DNA from: Clostridiales bacterium
Lineage (GTDB): Bacteria; Bacillota; Clostridia; Oscillospirales; Oscillospiraceae
Assembly (NCBI GenBank): GCA_004553545.1
Contig: SFLD01000002.1
Coordinates: forward strand, 91,219 to 155,218
Length of the DNA stretch: 64,000 bases
Direction of reading: 5' to 3'
Below the pieces are notes generated by a model, which saw only the letters and a program-made list of their open reading frames with translations, was not told the DNA's origin and did not search any database. The translations under genes were made by a program, and so were the position numbers. Shown one piece after another: positions 56,104 through 64,000 of the stretch (positions within the stretch are counted from its first letter, which is position 1; the number at the start of each line of letters is the position of its first letter).

Positions 56104-57459
56104 TTACTCGCCCAGTCCGGCGATGACCTGGTCGGAGAGGCTGTCCAGCAGCCCCAGGTCCCAGACCAATTGCAGAATGGTGTATCGGGCCCGGACCTCC
56201 TTGCAGTAGAGGAAGGTGTTTTTCAGGAGCTTCCCGTCCACGCCGATCTCAGCGGGGAGACAGGGGCTCTCCAGGGACCGCAGCAGCGCCATGATGGACT
56301 CTGAGGAGGGCAGGGCCGCCAGCAGGGCGTCGATCTCGCCCCAGTGGGCCTCCATGGTGTCGATGCGGCGGAGGCGGCCCTCCGTCTCGTTCTTCCGGGC
56401 CTGGGCCTCCATCGCCAGGATGCCGTCCGCCGCGGGGCCGTAGGCCTCCCGGATCTCGGCCTCCCAGACCTTGGGATCGTAGGCCTTGGCGGCCGCCCGG
56501 GCGGCGTCAAAGTCCATCTCGGTCCGCCGCAGGGCCTCCACCAGCTTCAGAACCAGTACCGTGCCCACGCTGACCTGGGTCCCGTGGGGGACCGGCCGCT
56601 CCCCGCGCTGCTCGAACATCATCTCCCAGTAGTGGGACATGTGGTGCTCACAGCCGGAGGCAGGGCGGGAGTTGCCGTAAAGGCTCATGGCGACGCCGGT
56701 GAGGACCAGGCCGTTCATGATGCCGCCCAGGACCTCCGGGTCCCGGTCTTTCGCCTTCCCGGCGTCTGCCAGCACGTCCTGGACGCACTGCTCCACCAGC
56801 TCCACGGTGCGCTCGCAGTAGTGCTCGCCGTTGATGAGCCGGGAGAGTTTCCAGTCGCAGAGGCAGGTGAGCTTGCCCAGCAGGTCGCCGAGACCCGCCG
56901 CGATCATCCGGTAGGGGACGCCCTTCAGGATGTCCGTGTCCCCCAGGATGGCGGTGGGAGTCTGGGCGTCGAAGGTGGTCTTCAGGTGGTCCACGTTCAG
57001 CGCCGCGATGGAGGAGGCGAAGCCGTCCATGGGGGCGGCGGTGGCCACGGTGAAGAAGGGGCGGCCGATGCGGTAGCTGAAAAAGCGGGTCATGTCGTTG
57101 ATGGCCCCGGTGCCGACGGCCACCAGGAGGTCGCAGTCCTTGGGCAGGTGGATGAGGAGCTCGCCCACCGTGGCCTCGTCGAAGTCCGTGTGGTGCAGGA
57201 CACGGATCTCCGATCTCACCCCGGCCTCCGCCAGGACCTCCAGGCAGCGCCTGCCGGCGATCTCATAGGTGATGGGGTCGCTGACAAGGTAGAGGCTGGT
57301 GAAGCCCAGCTCCCTGGCGAAGCGGGGCAGGTCTGCGATGGCCCCCTTGCCGATGCTGACCCGCTTCAGGGGGGCGTAGTGCTCCCGCCCGCAGGGGCAG
57401 GAGAAGTGGGTATCCAGATAATCCCCCAGGGGATGGGGGCTCGCGTACATCTCTTTCAT
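56104..57459 (-). CDS. sn-Glycerol-1-phosphate dehydrogenase family protein (AraM/EgsA type), paralogue 1
   Basis: A 451-residue member of the iron-containing alcohol dehydrogenase superfamily. VAVGTGAINDMTRFFSYRIGRPFFTVATAAPMDGFASS is the NAD-binding and active-site stretch typical of glycerol-1-phosphate dehydrogenase. Metal ligands are expected in GLGDLLGK and SGCEHHMSHYWE. It would reduce dihydroxyacetone phosphate, or oxidise a glycerol-1-phosphate-like substrate. An N-terminal CPCGREH is unusual. It follows the HAD gene by 18 bases. The ATG at 57459 or a GTG three codons earlier may be the start. Confidence 0.87.
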   Translation of the reverse strand: MKEMYASPHPLGDYLDTHFSCPCGREHYAPLKRVSIGKGAIADLPRFARELGFTSLYLVSDPITYEIAGRRCLEVLAEAGVRSEIRVLHHTDFDEATVGELLIHLPKDCDLLVAVGTGAINDMTRFFSYRIGRPFFTVATAAPMDGFASSIAALNVDHLKTTFDAQTPTAILGDTDILKGVPYRMIAAGLGDLLGKLTCLCDWKLSRLINGEHYCERTVELVEQCVQDVLADAGKAKDRDPEVLGGIMNGLVLTGVAMSLYGNSRPASGCEHHMSHYWEMMFEQRGERPVPHGTQVSVGTVLVLKLVEALRRTEMDFDAARAAAKAYDPKVWEAEIREAYGPAADGILAMEAQARKNETEGRLRRIDTMEAHWGEIDALLAALPSSESIMALLRSLESPCLPAEIGVDGKLLKNTFLYCKEVRARYTILQLVWDLGLLDSLSDQVIAGLGE

Positions 57460-57477
57460 CTCTCGCACTCTCTTTCC

Positions 57478-58200
57478 TTACCGCAGCAGCTCCGCCACGG
57501 TCTCGCCGAAACGGCGGTAGTCATCCACCTTGAAAAAGCGCACCCCGGCCCGGTAAACGCACTCGTCGTTGCCGCCGGGGCCGTAGTCGTCCCCGCAGAA
57601 GGCGGCCTCGCTGAGGGCGATGCCGTGGGCGGCGCAGTAGCGCTCCAGGGCGTAGCGCTTGTCATAGGGCTTGGGAGCCAGGTCGAAGGAGGAGCTGCCC
57701 CCCACGAAGACGTTGAACTCCGGGAAGGCCGCCGTCACCTGGTCAAGGACCGCCCGGCGTCTGGACCGGTCCGGGTCAAAGGCCAGCTTGTCCGCCGGGG
57801 CCGCCTCCGTGCCCAGCAGGGCAAAGGTCAGCACGCCGGAGTCGTGAAACTCCACACTGCCGCCCATGTAGTGGGTGAAGCCGCAGCGGTAGCGGAGCTC
57901 CGCCGCCCGGGCCAGGATATCCTCCCGGTCGCAGGGGACGGGGGCGGCGTTCTCCACCCGCAGGCTCCGGCTCTCGGGGTCATAGCTCCCGTGCTGCATC
58001 CCGTAGTTTCCGATGACATCGATGGGGAAGTCCCCCAGCTGATGGAAGATGCGCTGGGCGTTCCCGGCTCCCACCATCAGCAGGTGGTAGCGCTGGGACA
58101 GGGCCTCCAGCACGGCGCGGTTCTGGGGCTCGATGGGGGTCTTGTGCTGGGTCAGGGTGCCGTCTAAGTCAAAGGCCACCAGCTTCAGGGGCGTGGACAT
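57478..58200 (-). CDS. HAD-IIB family phosphatase
   Basis: A 240-residue HAD hydrolase. FDLDGTLT supplies the nucleophile Asp11 and Asp13, KPYDKRYALERYC the conserved lysine, and FCGDDYGPGGND the metal-binding aspartates. The cap is of the IIB (Cof/phosphomannomutase-like) type. It probably dephosphorylates a sugar or polyol phosphate. Its position before the glycerol-1-phosphate dehydrogenase, under one promoter, suggests action on the same carbon source. The ATG follows AAAAGGAG. Confidence 0.87.
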   Translation of the reverse strand: MSTPLKLVAFDLDGTLTQHKTPIEPQNRAVLEALSQRYHLLMVGAGNAQRIFHQLGDFPIDVIGNYGMQHGSYDPESRSLRVENAAPVPCDREDILARAAELRYRCGFTHYMGGSVEFHDSGVLTFALLGTEAAPADKLAFDPDRSRRRAVLDQVTAAFPEFNVFVGGSSSFDLAPKPYDKRYALERYCAAHGIALSEAAFCGDDYGPGGNDECVYRAGVRFFKVDDYRRFGETVAELLR

Positions 58201-58260
58201 GGGATCAGGCTCCTTTTCGTGAATTCATCCGGCACCCCCGTCCGGGGATGCCCACAGGCC

Positions 58261-58289
58261 AGTATAATGCGGCTGCGCAAAACTGTCAA
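58261..58289 (-). promoter_or_regulatory. Promoter of the HAD-dehydrogenase operon
   Basis: On the minus strand, -35 TTGACA (58284-58289) and -10 TATACT (58261-58266), spacing 17 bp. Confidence 0.85.
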
Positions 58290-58295
58290 TCTTTG

Positions 58296-58319
58296 GCGCA
58301 AAGAATGAGAAACGCTCAC
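58296..58319 (-). promoter_or_regulatory. Upstream element shared with the ABC transporter promoter
   Basis: On the minus strand GTGAGCGTTTCTCATT is followed by CTTTGCGC, 6 bp before the -35. A related element (17 of 24 positions) stands in the same orientation 6 bp before the -35 at 60665. Both match the left part of a CcpA cre site and overlap a CTTTG/CAAAG inverted repeat. It is a candidate binding site for the DeoR-type regulator or a CcpA-like protein. Confidence 0.55.
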
Positions 58320-58371
58320 ATCCGCGCGCAAAAGGAAAAGGAAAGAGGGGGGATGAGATCCCCCCTCCAGG

Positions 58372-59121
58372 TCAGGTCGCGATGATGGTTTCCCGCCGTA
58401 CCGTCGGGTAGCCCTCCGGCGGCTGGGCGTCGGTGACGAAGTAGTCCACGTCCCCCAGGGAGACGCAGTTGTAGATGGACTGCTTGCCGAACTTGCTGCT
58501 GTCGCAGAGGAAGACGCTGGCGGCGGTGCTCCGCAGGATGCAGCGGCGCAGCATGGTCTCGGACTCCGAGGTGTCCACGATGTCGCCCCGGTCGTTGACC
58601 CCGTAGGAGGAGAAGAACATCAGGTCGATGTTGAAGTTCCGGGCGCTGTCTAAGGCGATGGGGCCGCCGGAGGCCAGGGAGCTGCCCACGATCTCGCCCC
58701 CCAGGCAGTAGGTCCGGATGCCCTTGCTCTGGAGGCGCACGGCGGTCATGAGGCCGTTGGTCACCACCGTTACCTGCTGCTGGGGCCGGAGGTACTCCGT
58801 GATATAGGCGGCGGTGGTGGAGGCATCCAGATAGATGACGGTGTTGCTGCGGATGAGCTTCGCCGCCTCCCGGGAGATCAGGGACTTCTCCCGGGCGTGG
58901 ATGCTGCGGCGGAAGTCCAGAGGGGCCGTGACCTTCTCGTCCGGCGCCCGCATGGCGCCCCCGTGGGAGCGGACGATGAGCCGCCGCTGGGCCAGGTCCG
59001 CCAGGTCCCGCCGGATGGTTGGATGGCTCACCATCAGCCGTGTGCTGAGCTCTTCCACCGTGAGAAATTCCTGTTCGCTGAGGATCCGCAGCATGGCCTG
59101 CAGCCGTTCTTCCCGCAGCAT
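58372..59121 (-). CDS. DeoR/GlpR-family transcriptional regulator
   Basis: A 249-residue regulator. The N-terminal helix-turn-helix is EEFLTVEELSTRLMVSHPTIRRDLADLAQRRLIVRSHGGA-like (residues ~5-55). The DeoRC effector domain follows, with YLDASTTAAYITEYL and FGKQSIYNCVSLGDVDYFVTDA. These proteins sense phosphorylated sugars or polyols. Flanked by the HAD-dehydrogenase operon and a second dehydrogenase gene, it probably controls both. The ATG at 59121 follows AAAGGGGGAG. Confidence 0.92.
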   Translation of the reverse strand: MLREERLQAMLRILSEQEFLTVEELSTRLMVSHPTIRRDLADLAQRRLIVRSHGGAMRAPDEKVTAPLDFRRSIHAREKSLISREAAKLIRSNTVIYLDASTTAAYITEYLRPQQQVTVVTNGLMTAVRLQSKGIRTYCLGGEIVGSSLASGGPIALDSARNFNIDLMFFSSYGVNDRGDIVDTSESETMLRRCILRSTAASVFLCDSSKFGKQSIYNCVSLGDVDYFVTDAQPPEGYPTVRRETIIAT

Positions 59122-59147
59122 GGGTACTCCCCCTTTCCGCCTTTCGG

Positions 59148-59176
59148 TTGACAAGTGTCCTCAGGAAAGCTATCAT
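59148..59176 (+). promoter_or_regulatory. Promoter of dehydrogenase paralogue 2
   Basis: -35 TTGACA (59148-59153) and -10 TATCAT (59171-59176), spacing 17 bp, lying inside the leader of the divergent deoR-type gene. The long leader to the start at 59301 contains no recognised structure. Confidence 0.65.
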
Positions 59177-59218
59177 GGCAGGAGGACCCTTGAGGTAATC
59201 GTATAACTGGATGCCTCT

Positions 59219-59246
59219 ATTATAATGGATCTGCCGGAAAAGTCAA
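59219..59246 (-). promoter_or_regulatory. Promoter of the DeoR-type gene
   Basis: On the minus strand, -35 TTGACT (59241-59246) and perfect -10 TATAAT (59219-59224), spacing 16 bp. The two divergent transcripts therefore overlap. Confidence 0.75.
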
Positions 59247-59300
59247 TTTCCGGCGAGAATTTCCGCCCCCGTTCCGCGCGGGGAGAAAGGGGAGAGCGCG

Positions 59301-60554
59301 ATGCGCATTGAGAGTGAGAAGTACGGCGGGCGCTGCGCCTGCGGCCGGGACCATGCCATGGCCACCCGGCTCTGCGTCATTGAGGCGGGAGCCTCTGAAC
59401 AGCTGGAGCAATACCTGACGGAGGCGGGCCTGGACGGTCTCCGCCGCTGCGCCGTCTACGATGAGCACACCTACGCCATCCCGGAGCTGCGGCATCCCGG
59501 GGCGGAGCAGGAGATCGTCCTGGACCCCAGGGGCCTCCACGCAACGGAGGTCTCCACGGCGGAGGTCCTTCGTCAGCTCCGGCCGGATATCCAGGTCCTC
59601 CTGGCTGTCGGCGGCGGCACCATCCACGACATCGTCCGCTACTGCGCCAAGGACCGGGGCCTGCCCTTCGTGTCCCTGCCCACCGCCGCCAGCTGCGACG
59701 GCTTCTGCTCCACCGTGGCGGCCATGACCTGGGAGGGCTACAAGGCCACCATGACCTGCGAGGCCCCCATCCTGGTGGCGGCGGACCTGAGTGTCATCGC
59801 CAAGGCCCCGGCCTACCTCACCGCCAGCGGCGTGGGGGACATGCTGGGAAAGTTCGTGGCTCTGGCCGACTGGCGGATGGCCCACCTCCTTACCGGGGAG
59901 CACTTCTGCCAGCGGATCCACGACATCATGGCGGACGCCACCCGGCGCATCTGGGACAACTGCCTCGCCACCCGCCAGGGGGATCTGGCCGCCTATGAGG
60001 CCGTGACCTACGGTCTTCTCATGAGCGGTCTTGCCATGCAGATGATGGGCTCCTCCCGTCCGGCCTCCGGCGGCGAGCACCATATCTCCCACCTCATCGA
60101 GACGGAGCCCCTGGGCCTGGGCGTCCACAGCGACGCCCTCCACGGCGAGAAGGTGGGGGTGGGCACCGTCCTTGCCAGCAACGAGTACCACCGCCTGACG
60201 GCCTGCGAGGATGTCCGGGGGCATGTTCTGCCCTATGCCCAGGTGGATCTGGACTGGCTGCGGGATTATTTTGGAGAGAAGCCCTGGCCTGCCGCATACA
60301 GTGAGAATGAGCACGACTGTCTCGCCCAGGTGACGCCGGAACGGCTCACGGAGTGCTGGCCGGAGATGCGGCGGATCGTCGCCTCCATCCCGGAGGGGGA
60401 GACCGTCCGGCAGCGGCTCCAGGCCCTGGGGGCCAAGCAGTCCCTGACGGATCTCGGCGTCCCAGAGGAGAAGCTGCCCGAGCTTTTGCGCATCTCGCCC
60501 CTTATCCGCAACCGCCTGACCCTGATGCGGACCCGCCGGATGCTGGACCTGTAA
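59301..60554 (+). CDS. Glycerol-1-phosphate dehydrogenase family protein, paralogue 2
   Basis: A 417-residue homologue of the gene at 56104-57459. LLAVGGGTIHDIVRYCAKDRGLPFVSLPTAASCDGFCSTVA is the NAD and substrate region, with metal-ligand candidates in SGVGDMLGK and ASGGEHHISHLIE. Its N-terminus CACGRDH again resembles the other paralogue. The two differ widely, so they may handle different enantiomers or chain lengths. Start at an ATG after GGGGAGAG. Monocistronic from the promoter at 59148. Confidence 0.87.
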   Translation: MRIESEKYGGRCACGRDHAMATRLCVIEAGASEQLEQYLTEAGLDGLRRCAVYDEHTYAIPELRHPGAEQEIVLDPRGLHATEVSTAEVLRQLRPDIQVLLAVGGGTIHDIVRYCAKDRGLPFVSLPTAASCDGFCSTVAAMTWEGYKATMTCEAPILVAADLSVIAKAPAYLTASGVGDMLGKFVALADWRMAHLLTGEHFCQRIHDIMADATRRIWDNCLATRQGDLAAYEAVTYGLLMSGLAMQMMGSSRPASGGEHHISHLIETEPLGLGVHSDALHGEKVGVGTVLASNEYHRLTACEDVRGHVLPYAQVDLDWLRDYFGEKPWPAAYSENEHDCLAQVTPERLTECWPEMRRIVASIPEGETVRQRLQALGAKQSLTDLGVPEEKLPELLRISPLIRNRLTLMRTRRMLDL

Positions 60555-60634
60555 GTGCCATCCCTGTAAGCGGGAGCATTGTGCGCCGATAATGGACAAA
60601 ACGCCCGCGGACGTCCCGGAGGGACTGAGCGTTT

Positions 60635-60658
60635 GTGAGCGATTATCGTTTTGCACGC
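60635..60658 (+). promoter_or_regulatory. Upstream element of the ABC transporter promoter
   Basis: GTGAGCGATTATCGTTTTGC followed by ACGC, ending 6 bp before the -35. It is related in sequence, spacing and orientation to the element at 58296-58319 and contains a TTTGC/GCAAA inverted repeat extending toward the -35. Confidence 0.55.
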
Positions 60659-60664
60659 AAAGTG

Positions 60665-60694
60665 TTGACAAGACAGGGTCAAAGAGTCTATATT
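60665..60694 (+). promoter_or_regulatory. ABC transporter promoter
   Basis: -35 TTGACA (60665-60670) and -10 TATATT (60689-60694), spacing 18 bp. Confidence 0.75.
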
Positions 60695-60805
60695 GAATGG
60701 TATATTGTAAAGATGTCACAAGGCCGGAGCGGAACAGGGGAATTTCCTCGTGAAAAATGTAACGTTCCGGCTGGGCGGGAGACACCGGGAGAGGAGAAAA
60801 CCACA

Positions 60806-61921
60806 GTGAGTGTTACCATTTCCATCAAGCATGCCCTGAAGAAATACGGCGACAACGTGATCATTCCGGACCTGAACGCGGAGATCAAGCAGGGCGAGTT
60901 CTTCACCCTGCTGGGCCCCAGCGGCTGCGGCAAGACCACCCTTCTGCGGATGATCGCGGGCTTCAACAGCATCGAGGGCGGCGACTTCTACTTCAACGAC
61001 AAGCGCATCAACGACCTGGACCCCGCCAAGCGCAACATCGGCATGGTCTTCCAGAATTACGCCATCTTCCCCCATCTCACCGTGCGCAAGAACGTGGAGT
61101 TCGGCCTGAAGAACAAGAAGCTGCCCAAGGCCCAGATCGCCGAGCAGACCGACAAGTTCATGAAGCTCATGCAGATCGACCAGTATGCCGACCGTCTGCC
61201 CGAGCGCCTCTCCGGCGGCCAGCAGCAGCGCGTGGCCCTGGCCCGCGCCCTCTGCATCCAGCCGGACGTGCTGCTCTTCGACGAGCCCCTCTCCAACCTG
61301 GACGCAAAGCTCCGGGTGGAGATGCGCACCGTCATCAAGAACATCCAGCACTCTGTGGGCATCACCACCGTCTACGTCACCCACGACCAGGAGGAGGCCA
61401 TGGCCGTCTCCGACCGGATCGCCGTCATGAATGCCGGCGTCATCCAGCACATCGGCACCCCCAAGAACATCTATCAGCGCCCGGCGAACCTCTTCGTCTC
61501 CACCTTCATCGGCCGCTCCAACGTCATGAACGGCAAGCTGAAGATGGAGGACGGCAAGCCCGTGCTGCACACCACCAGCGGTTACACCGTGGCCCTGCAC
61601 AACGTGGAGCCCGAGCAGCAGAAGGACCAGGACATCATCCTCTCCGTCCGGCCCGAGGAGTTCCTTCTCAACCGGGACGCCAATGCCCCCGGCATCGCCG
61701 CCACCGTGGATGACTGCGTCTTCCTGGGTCTCATGACCCACTACTTCGTCCACCTGGAGTCCGGCGAAGAGGTGGAGATCATCCAGGAGTCCTCCATCGA
61801 CAGTATCATCGAGCCGGGCACGAAGATCCGTCTCACCCTGAACACCGAGAAGGTCAACGCCTTCACCGCCGACGGCAGCCGCAACATCATGACCGGCGTC
61901 CGCAACGACTGCGTGGGCTGA
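60806..61921 (+). CDS. ABC transporter ATP-binding protein (Fe3+/spermidine/aminoethylphosphonate type)
   Basis: A 371-residue ATPase with Walker A GPSGCGKTT, Q-loop FQNYAIFPHL, signature RLSGGQQQR, Walker B VLLFDEPLSNLD and THDQEEAM. The C-terminal 130 residues form a TOBE domain. Together with the fused permease and the binding protein this is a PotA/FbpC/PhnT-type importer. The start is a GTG at 60806 after GAGAGGAG; the frame upstream covers the promoter. Substrate is not determinable; context suggests a phosphorylated polyol or phosphonate. Confidence 0.9.
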   Translation: MSVTISIKHALKKYGDNVIIPDLNAEIKQGEFFTLLGPSGCGKTTLLRMIAGFNSIEGGDFYFNDKRINDLDPAKRNIGMVFQNYAIFPHLTVRKNVEFGLKNKKLPKAQIAEQTDKFMKLMQIDQYADRLPERLSGGQQQRVALARALCIQPDVLLFDEPLSNLDAKLRVEMRTVIKNIQHSVGITTVYVTHDQEEAMAVSDRIAVMNAGVIQHIGTPKNIYQRPANLFVSTFIGRSNVMNGKLKMEDGKPVLHTTSGYTVALHNVEPEQQKDQDIILSVRPEEFLLNRDANAPGIAATVDDCVFLGLMTHYFVHLESGEEVEIIQESSIDSIIEPGTKIRLTLNTEKVNAFTADGSRNIMTGVRNDCVG

Positions 61922-61937
61922 ACCCGGGGGGCGGAAC

Positions 61938-63587
61938 ATGAAAGCAAAGAAATTTGAGCTCTGGACGCTGATCTCCGTCCTGCTGCTGGGGACCTTTATC
62001 CTCTTCCTGGTGTACCCGATGTTCGGCCTGTTGAAGCAGTCCGTCGTCACGCCGGAGGGTGAGTTCACCCTGCAGGAGTTTGCCAAGTTCTTCTCCAAGA
62101 GCTACTATACCGGCACCATCGTCAACAGCGTCAAGGTGACTCTCAGCGTCACCGCCATCGCCCTGATCCTGGGCATCCCCATCGCGTATTTCTACTCCTT
62201 CTACCGCATCCGGGGCGCCAAGGTCCTCTTCGTCCTCAGCATCCTCTGCTCCATGTCGGCTCCCTTCATCGGGGCCTACTCCTGGATCATGCTGCTGGGC
62301 CGCAGCGGCGTCATCACGAAGTTCCTGGAGGGCGTGCTCCACATCAGCGTGGGCAGCATCTATGGCTTCAAGGGCATTCTCCTGGTCCAGTCCCTGAAGT
62401 TCTTCCCCCTGGTCTTCATCTACATGAACGGCGCCTTCAAGAACATCGACAACACCCTCATGGAGGCCTCCGCCAACATGGGCTGCACCGGTGTGCGGCG
62501 ACTCTTCCGGGTGGTGATGGCCCTCTCCATGCCCACCATCCTGGCCGCGGCGCTGATGGTCTTCATGCAGGCCTTCGCGGACTTCGGCACTCCCATGCTG
62601 CTGGGTGAGGGCTACCAGACTTTCCCCGTCCTGATCTACAACCAGTACCTGGGCGAAAACGGCACCAACTTCAACTTCGCCGCGGCGCTGGCCGTCATCG
62701 CCATCGTGGTGACGGCGCTGGTCTTCTTCCTGCAGAAGTGGGCCACCAGCCGCTTCAAGTTCTCCATGAACGCCCTGCACCCCGTGGAGAAGAAGGAGGC
62801 GAAGGGCCTCTCCGGCTTCCTGATGCACGCCTACTGCTACATCCTGGTGGCCATCGCCTTCATGCCCCAGCTCTACATCATCTACCTCAGCTTCCGCAAC
62901 TGCTCCGGCGCGGTCTTCAAGGACGGCTACTCTCTCGGCAACTACCAGCTGGCCGTGAAGAAGCTCCTGGCCCGCAGCATCAAGAATACCACCATCATCG
63001 GTATCATCGCGCTTCTCGTCATCATCGTCATCGCCGTCCTCATCGCCTACCTTGTGGTCCGGCGCAGCAGCGTGCTGAACAACACCATCGATACCCTCTC
63101 CATGCTGCCCTACATCATGCCCGGCGCGGTCATCGGCCTGGCCCTGCTGATCGCCTTCGGCAAGAAGCCCTTCGCCCTGACGGGCACCCTCGCCATCATG
63201 ATCATCTCCATGGTCATCCGGCGTCTGCCCTATACCATCCGCTCGGCCACGGCGACGTTGATGCAGATCTCACTCAGCATCGAGGAGGCGGCCATCTCCC
63301 TGGGCGCCAGCAAGCTCAAGACCTTCGCCCGCATCACCGTGCCCATGATGGCCAACGGCATCCTCTCCGGCGCGATCCTGAGCTGGGTGGCCATCGTCAC
63401 CGAGCTGAGCTCCTCCATCATCCTCTATAACAACAAGAGCATCACCCTGACCATGTCCACCTACGTTGCCATCTCCCGGGGCAACTACGGCCTTGCCGCC
63501 GCCTTCGCGGCCATCCTGACGGTGGTCACCATGGTGAGCCTCATCATCTACCTTGCCGTCAGCAAGTCCGAGGATGTGAACCTCTGA
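61938..63587 (+). CDS. Fused two-domain ABC transporter permease
   Basis: A 549-residue permease made of two tandem membrane modules, each of about six helices. Both have an EAA loop: EASANMGCTGVRRLFRVVMALSMP in the first half, EEAAISLGASKLKTFARITVPMM in the second. Such fusions are typical of ferric-iron and aminoethylphosphonate importers. It follows the ATPase gene by 16 bases with GGGGGGCGGAAC upstream of the ATG. Confidence 0.92.
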   Translation: MKAKKFELWTLISVLLLGTFILFLVYPMFGLLKQSVVTPEGEFTLQEFAKFFSKSYYTGTIVNSVKVTLSVTAIALILGIPIAYFYSFYRIRGAKVLFVLSILCSMSAPFIGAYSWIMLLGRSGVITKFLEGVLHISVGSIYGFKGILLVQSLKFFPLVFIYMNGAFKNIDNTLMEASANMGCTGVRRLFRVVMALSMPTILAAALMVFMQAFADFGTPMLLGEGYQTFPVLIYNQYLGENGTNFNFAAALAVIAIVVTALVFFLQKWATSRFKFSMNALHPVEKKEAKGLSGFLMHAYCYILVAIAFMPQLYIIYLSFRNCSGAVFKDGYSLGNYQLAVKKLLARSIKNTTIIGIIALLVIIVIAVLIAYLVVRRSSVLNNTIDTLSMLPYIMPGAVIGLALLIAFGKKPFALTGTLAIMIISMVIRRLPYTIRSATATLMQISLSIEEAAISLGASKLKTFARITVPMMANGILSGAILSWVAIVTELSSSIILYNNKSITLTMSTYVAISRGNYGLAAAFAAILTVVTMVSLIIYLAVSKSEDVNL

Positions 63588-63607
63588 TCCCCTATGTGCT
63601 TATCAGC

Positions 63608-63630
63608 CTCCCCCGGGTCACCGGGGGGAG
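63608..63630 (+). other. Hairpin between permease and binding protein genes
   Basis: Stem CTCCCCCGG opposite CCGGGGGGAG with one bulged G, loop GTCA. No T-run follows, so it more likely protects the 3' message than ends transcription. Confidence 0.55.
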
Positions 63631-63664
63631 CTTATAAGAATAAATTTTCAGAAGGAGAAAACAG

Positions 63665-64000
63665 ATGAAAAAGAAGATCCTTGCGCTGGTTCTTGCCCTG
63701 GTCATGGCCCTGTCTCTGGCCGCCTGCGGCAACAGCAACACCCCCGCCACCTCCGGTTCCGCTTCCGGCTCCGGCGATGAGCCCACCCTCTCCGGCGATC
63801 TGGTGCTCTACTGCACCATGACCGAGAACGACATCCAGGCTCTGCTGGACTGCTTCAACGAGGTCTATCCCGACATCAACGTGGAAGTCGTCAACGGCTC
63901 CGCCGGCGAGCTGGTCACCCGTCTGCAGGGTGAGGCCTCCAACCCCGTGGGCGACCTGGTCTGGGGCGGCATGGGTGACTCCGACGGCATGAAGAACGCC
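63665..64000 (+). CDS. ABC transporter substrate-binding lipoprotein (5' part)
   Basis: The first 112 residues only; the gene runs off the window. MKKKILALVLALVMALSLAAC ends in a lipobox, followed by a Ser/Gly/Ala-rich linker. LVLYCTMTENDIQALLDCFNEVYPDINVEVV resembles the N-terminus of Fe3+/aminoethylphosphonate family binding proteins. LVWGGMGDSDGMKNA begins the ligand region. The linker closely resembles that of modA here. The ATG follows AGAAGGAG. Confidence 0.9.
   Translation, partial: MKKKILALVLALVMALSLAACGNSNTPATSGSASGSGDEPTLSGDLVLYCTMTENDIQALLDCFNEVYPDINVEVVNGSAGELVTRLQGEASNPVGDLVWGGMGDSDGMKNA

Overview
The window looks like chromosome of a strictly anaerobic, high-GC, spore-forming Clostridium relative of the Oscillospiraceae type (Oscillibacter, Dysosmobacter or Lawsonibacter-like). 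Evidence is the SpmA/SpmB pair, the CtsR-ClpC stress operon, an AbrB-type regulator with a zinc ribbon, a two-gene SUF system, acetate kinase, a clostridial ferredoxin, radical-SAM enzymes and selenium-linked molybdenum genes. Promoters are ordinary TTGACA/TATAAT types and most transcription units end in strong GC-rich hairpins with T-runs. No phage, insertion sequence, CRISPR or rRNA was seen. Long ORFs antisense to real genes are artefacts of the high GC content.

Layout. 1-1.7 kb: end of a PLP aminotransferase and a radical-SAM gene, then about 580 bp of stacked palindromic repeats. 2.3-12.1 kb: a molybdenum/selenium island. On the minus strand it carries moaA-moaC-MOSC-MoeA-like, then modABC and a MogA-type gene. 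On the plus strand it carries yqeC-yqeB-selD and a membrane protein. A near-identical inverted repeat precedes both moaA and modA. 12.1-13.8 kb: minimal sufC-sufB. 14-15.4 kb: a ferritin-like protein and an HD protein with a likely frameshift. 15.6-19.7 kb: ackA diverging from tmcAL, a DUF3298 lipoprotein and a second HD protein. 19.7-26.9 kb: a three-gene operon headed by a 1597-residue multidomain protein (HD, helical repeats, nucleotidylyltransferase, acetyltransferase-like and phosphoribosyltransferase-like parts), a lactate/malate dehydrogenase-like protein and a flavodoxin-fold reductase. Divergent to it is a probable structured RNA and a lipoprotein.

28.5-38.8 kb: a rearranged CFI-box remnant, a rhomboid-like protein without the serine motif, azlCD, spmAB, abrB, an RNA methyltransferase pair, a ferredoxin, and ctsR-mcsA-clpC without mcsB. 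39-54.1 kb: a membrane protein, ogt, a pyrophosphatase, a DUF11 protein, and a peptide-utilisation region (M42 aminopeptidase, M3 oligoendopeptidase and a five-gene peptide ABC importer with matching large insertions in binding protein and permease). 54.2-55.1 kb: a small ORF and five tRNA genes (Gly, Arg, His, Gln, Lys). 55.2-64 kb: an EamA transporter, then a regulon of two glycerol-1-phosphate dehydrogenase paralogues, a HAD phosphatase, a DeoR regulator and an Fe3+/aminoethylphosphonate-type ABC importer. The binding protein of that importer runs off the end.

The parts most worth following up are the giant HD/nucleotidylyltransferase/PRTase protein with its dehydrogenase-like partner and neighbouring RNA, the shared operators of the molybdenum genes, and the paired promoter elements that tie the glycerol-phosphate-like operon to its ABC transporter.
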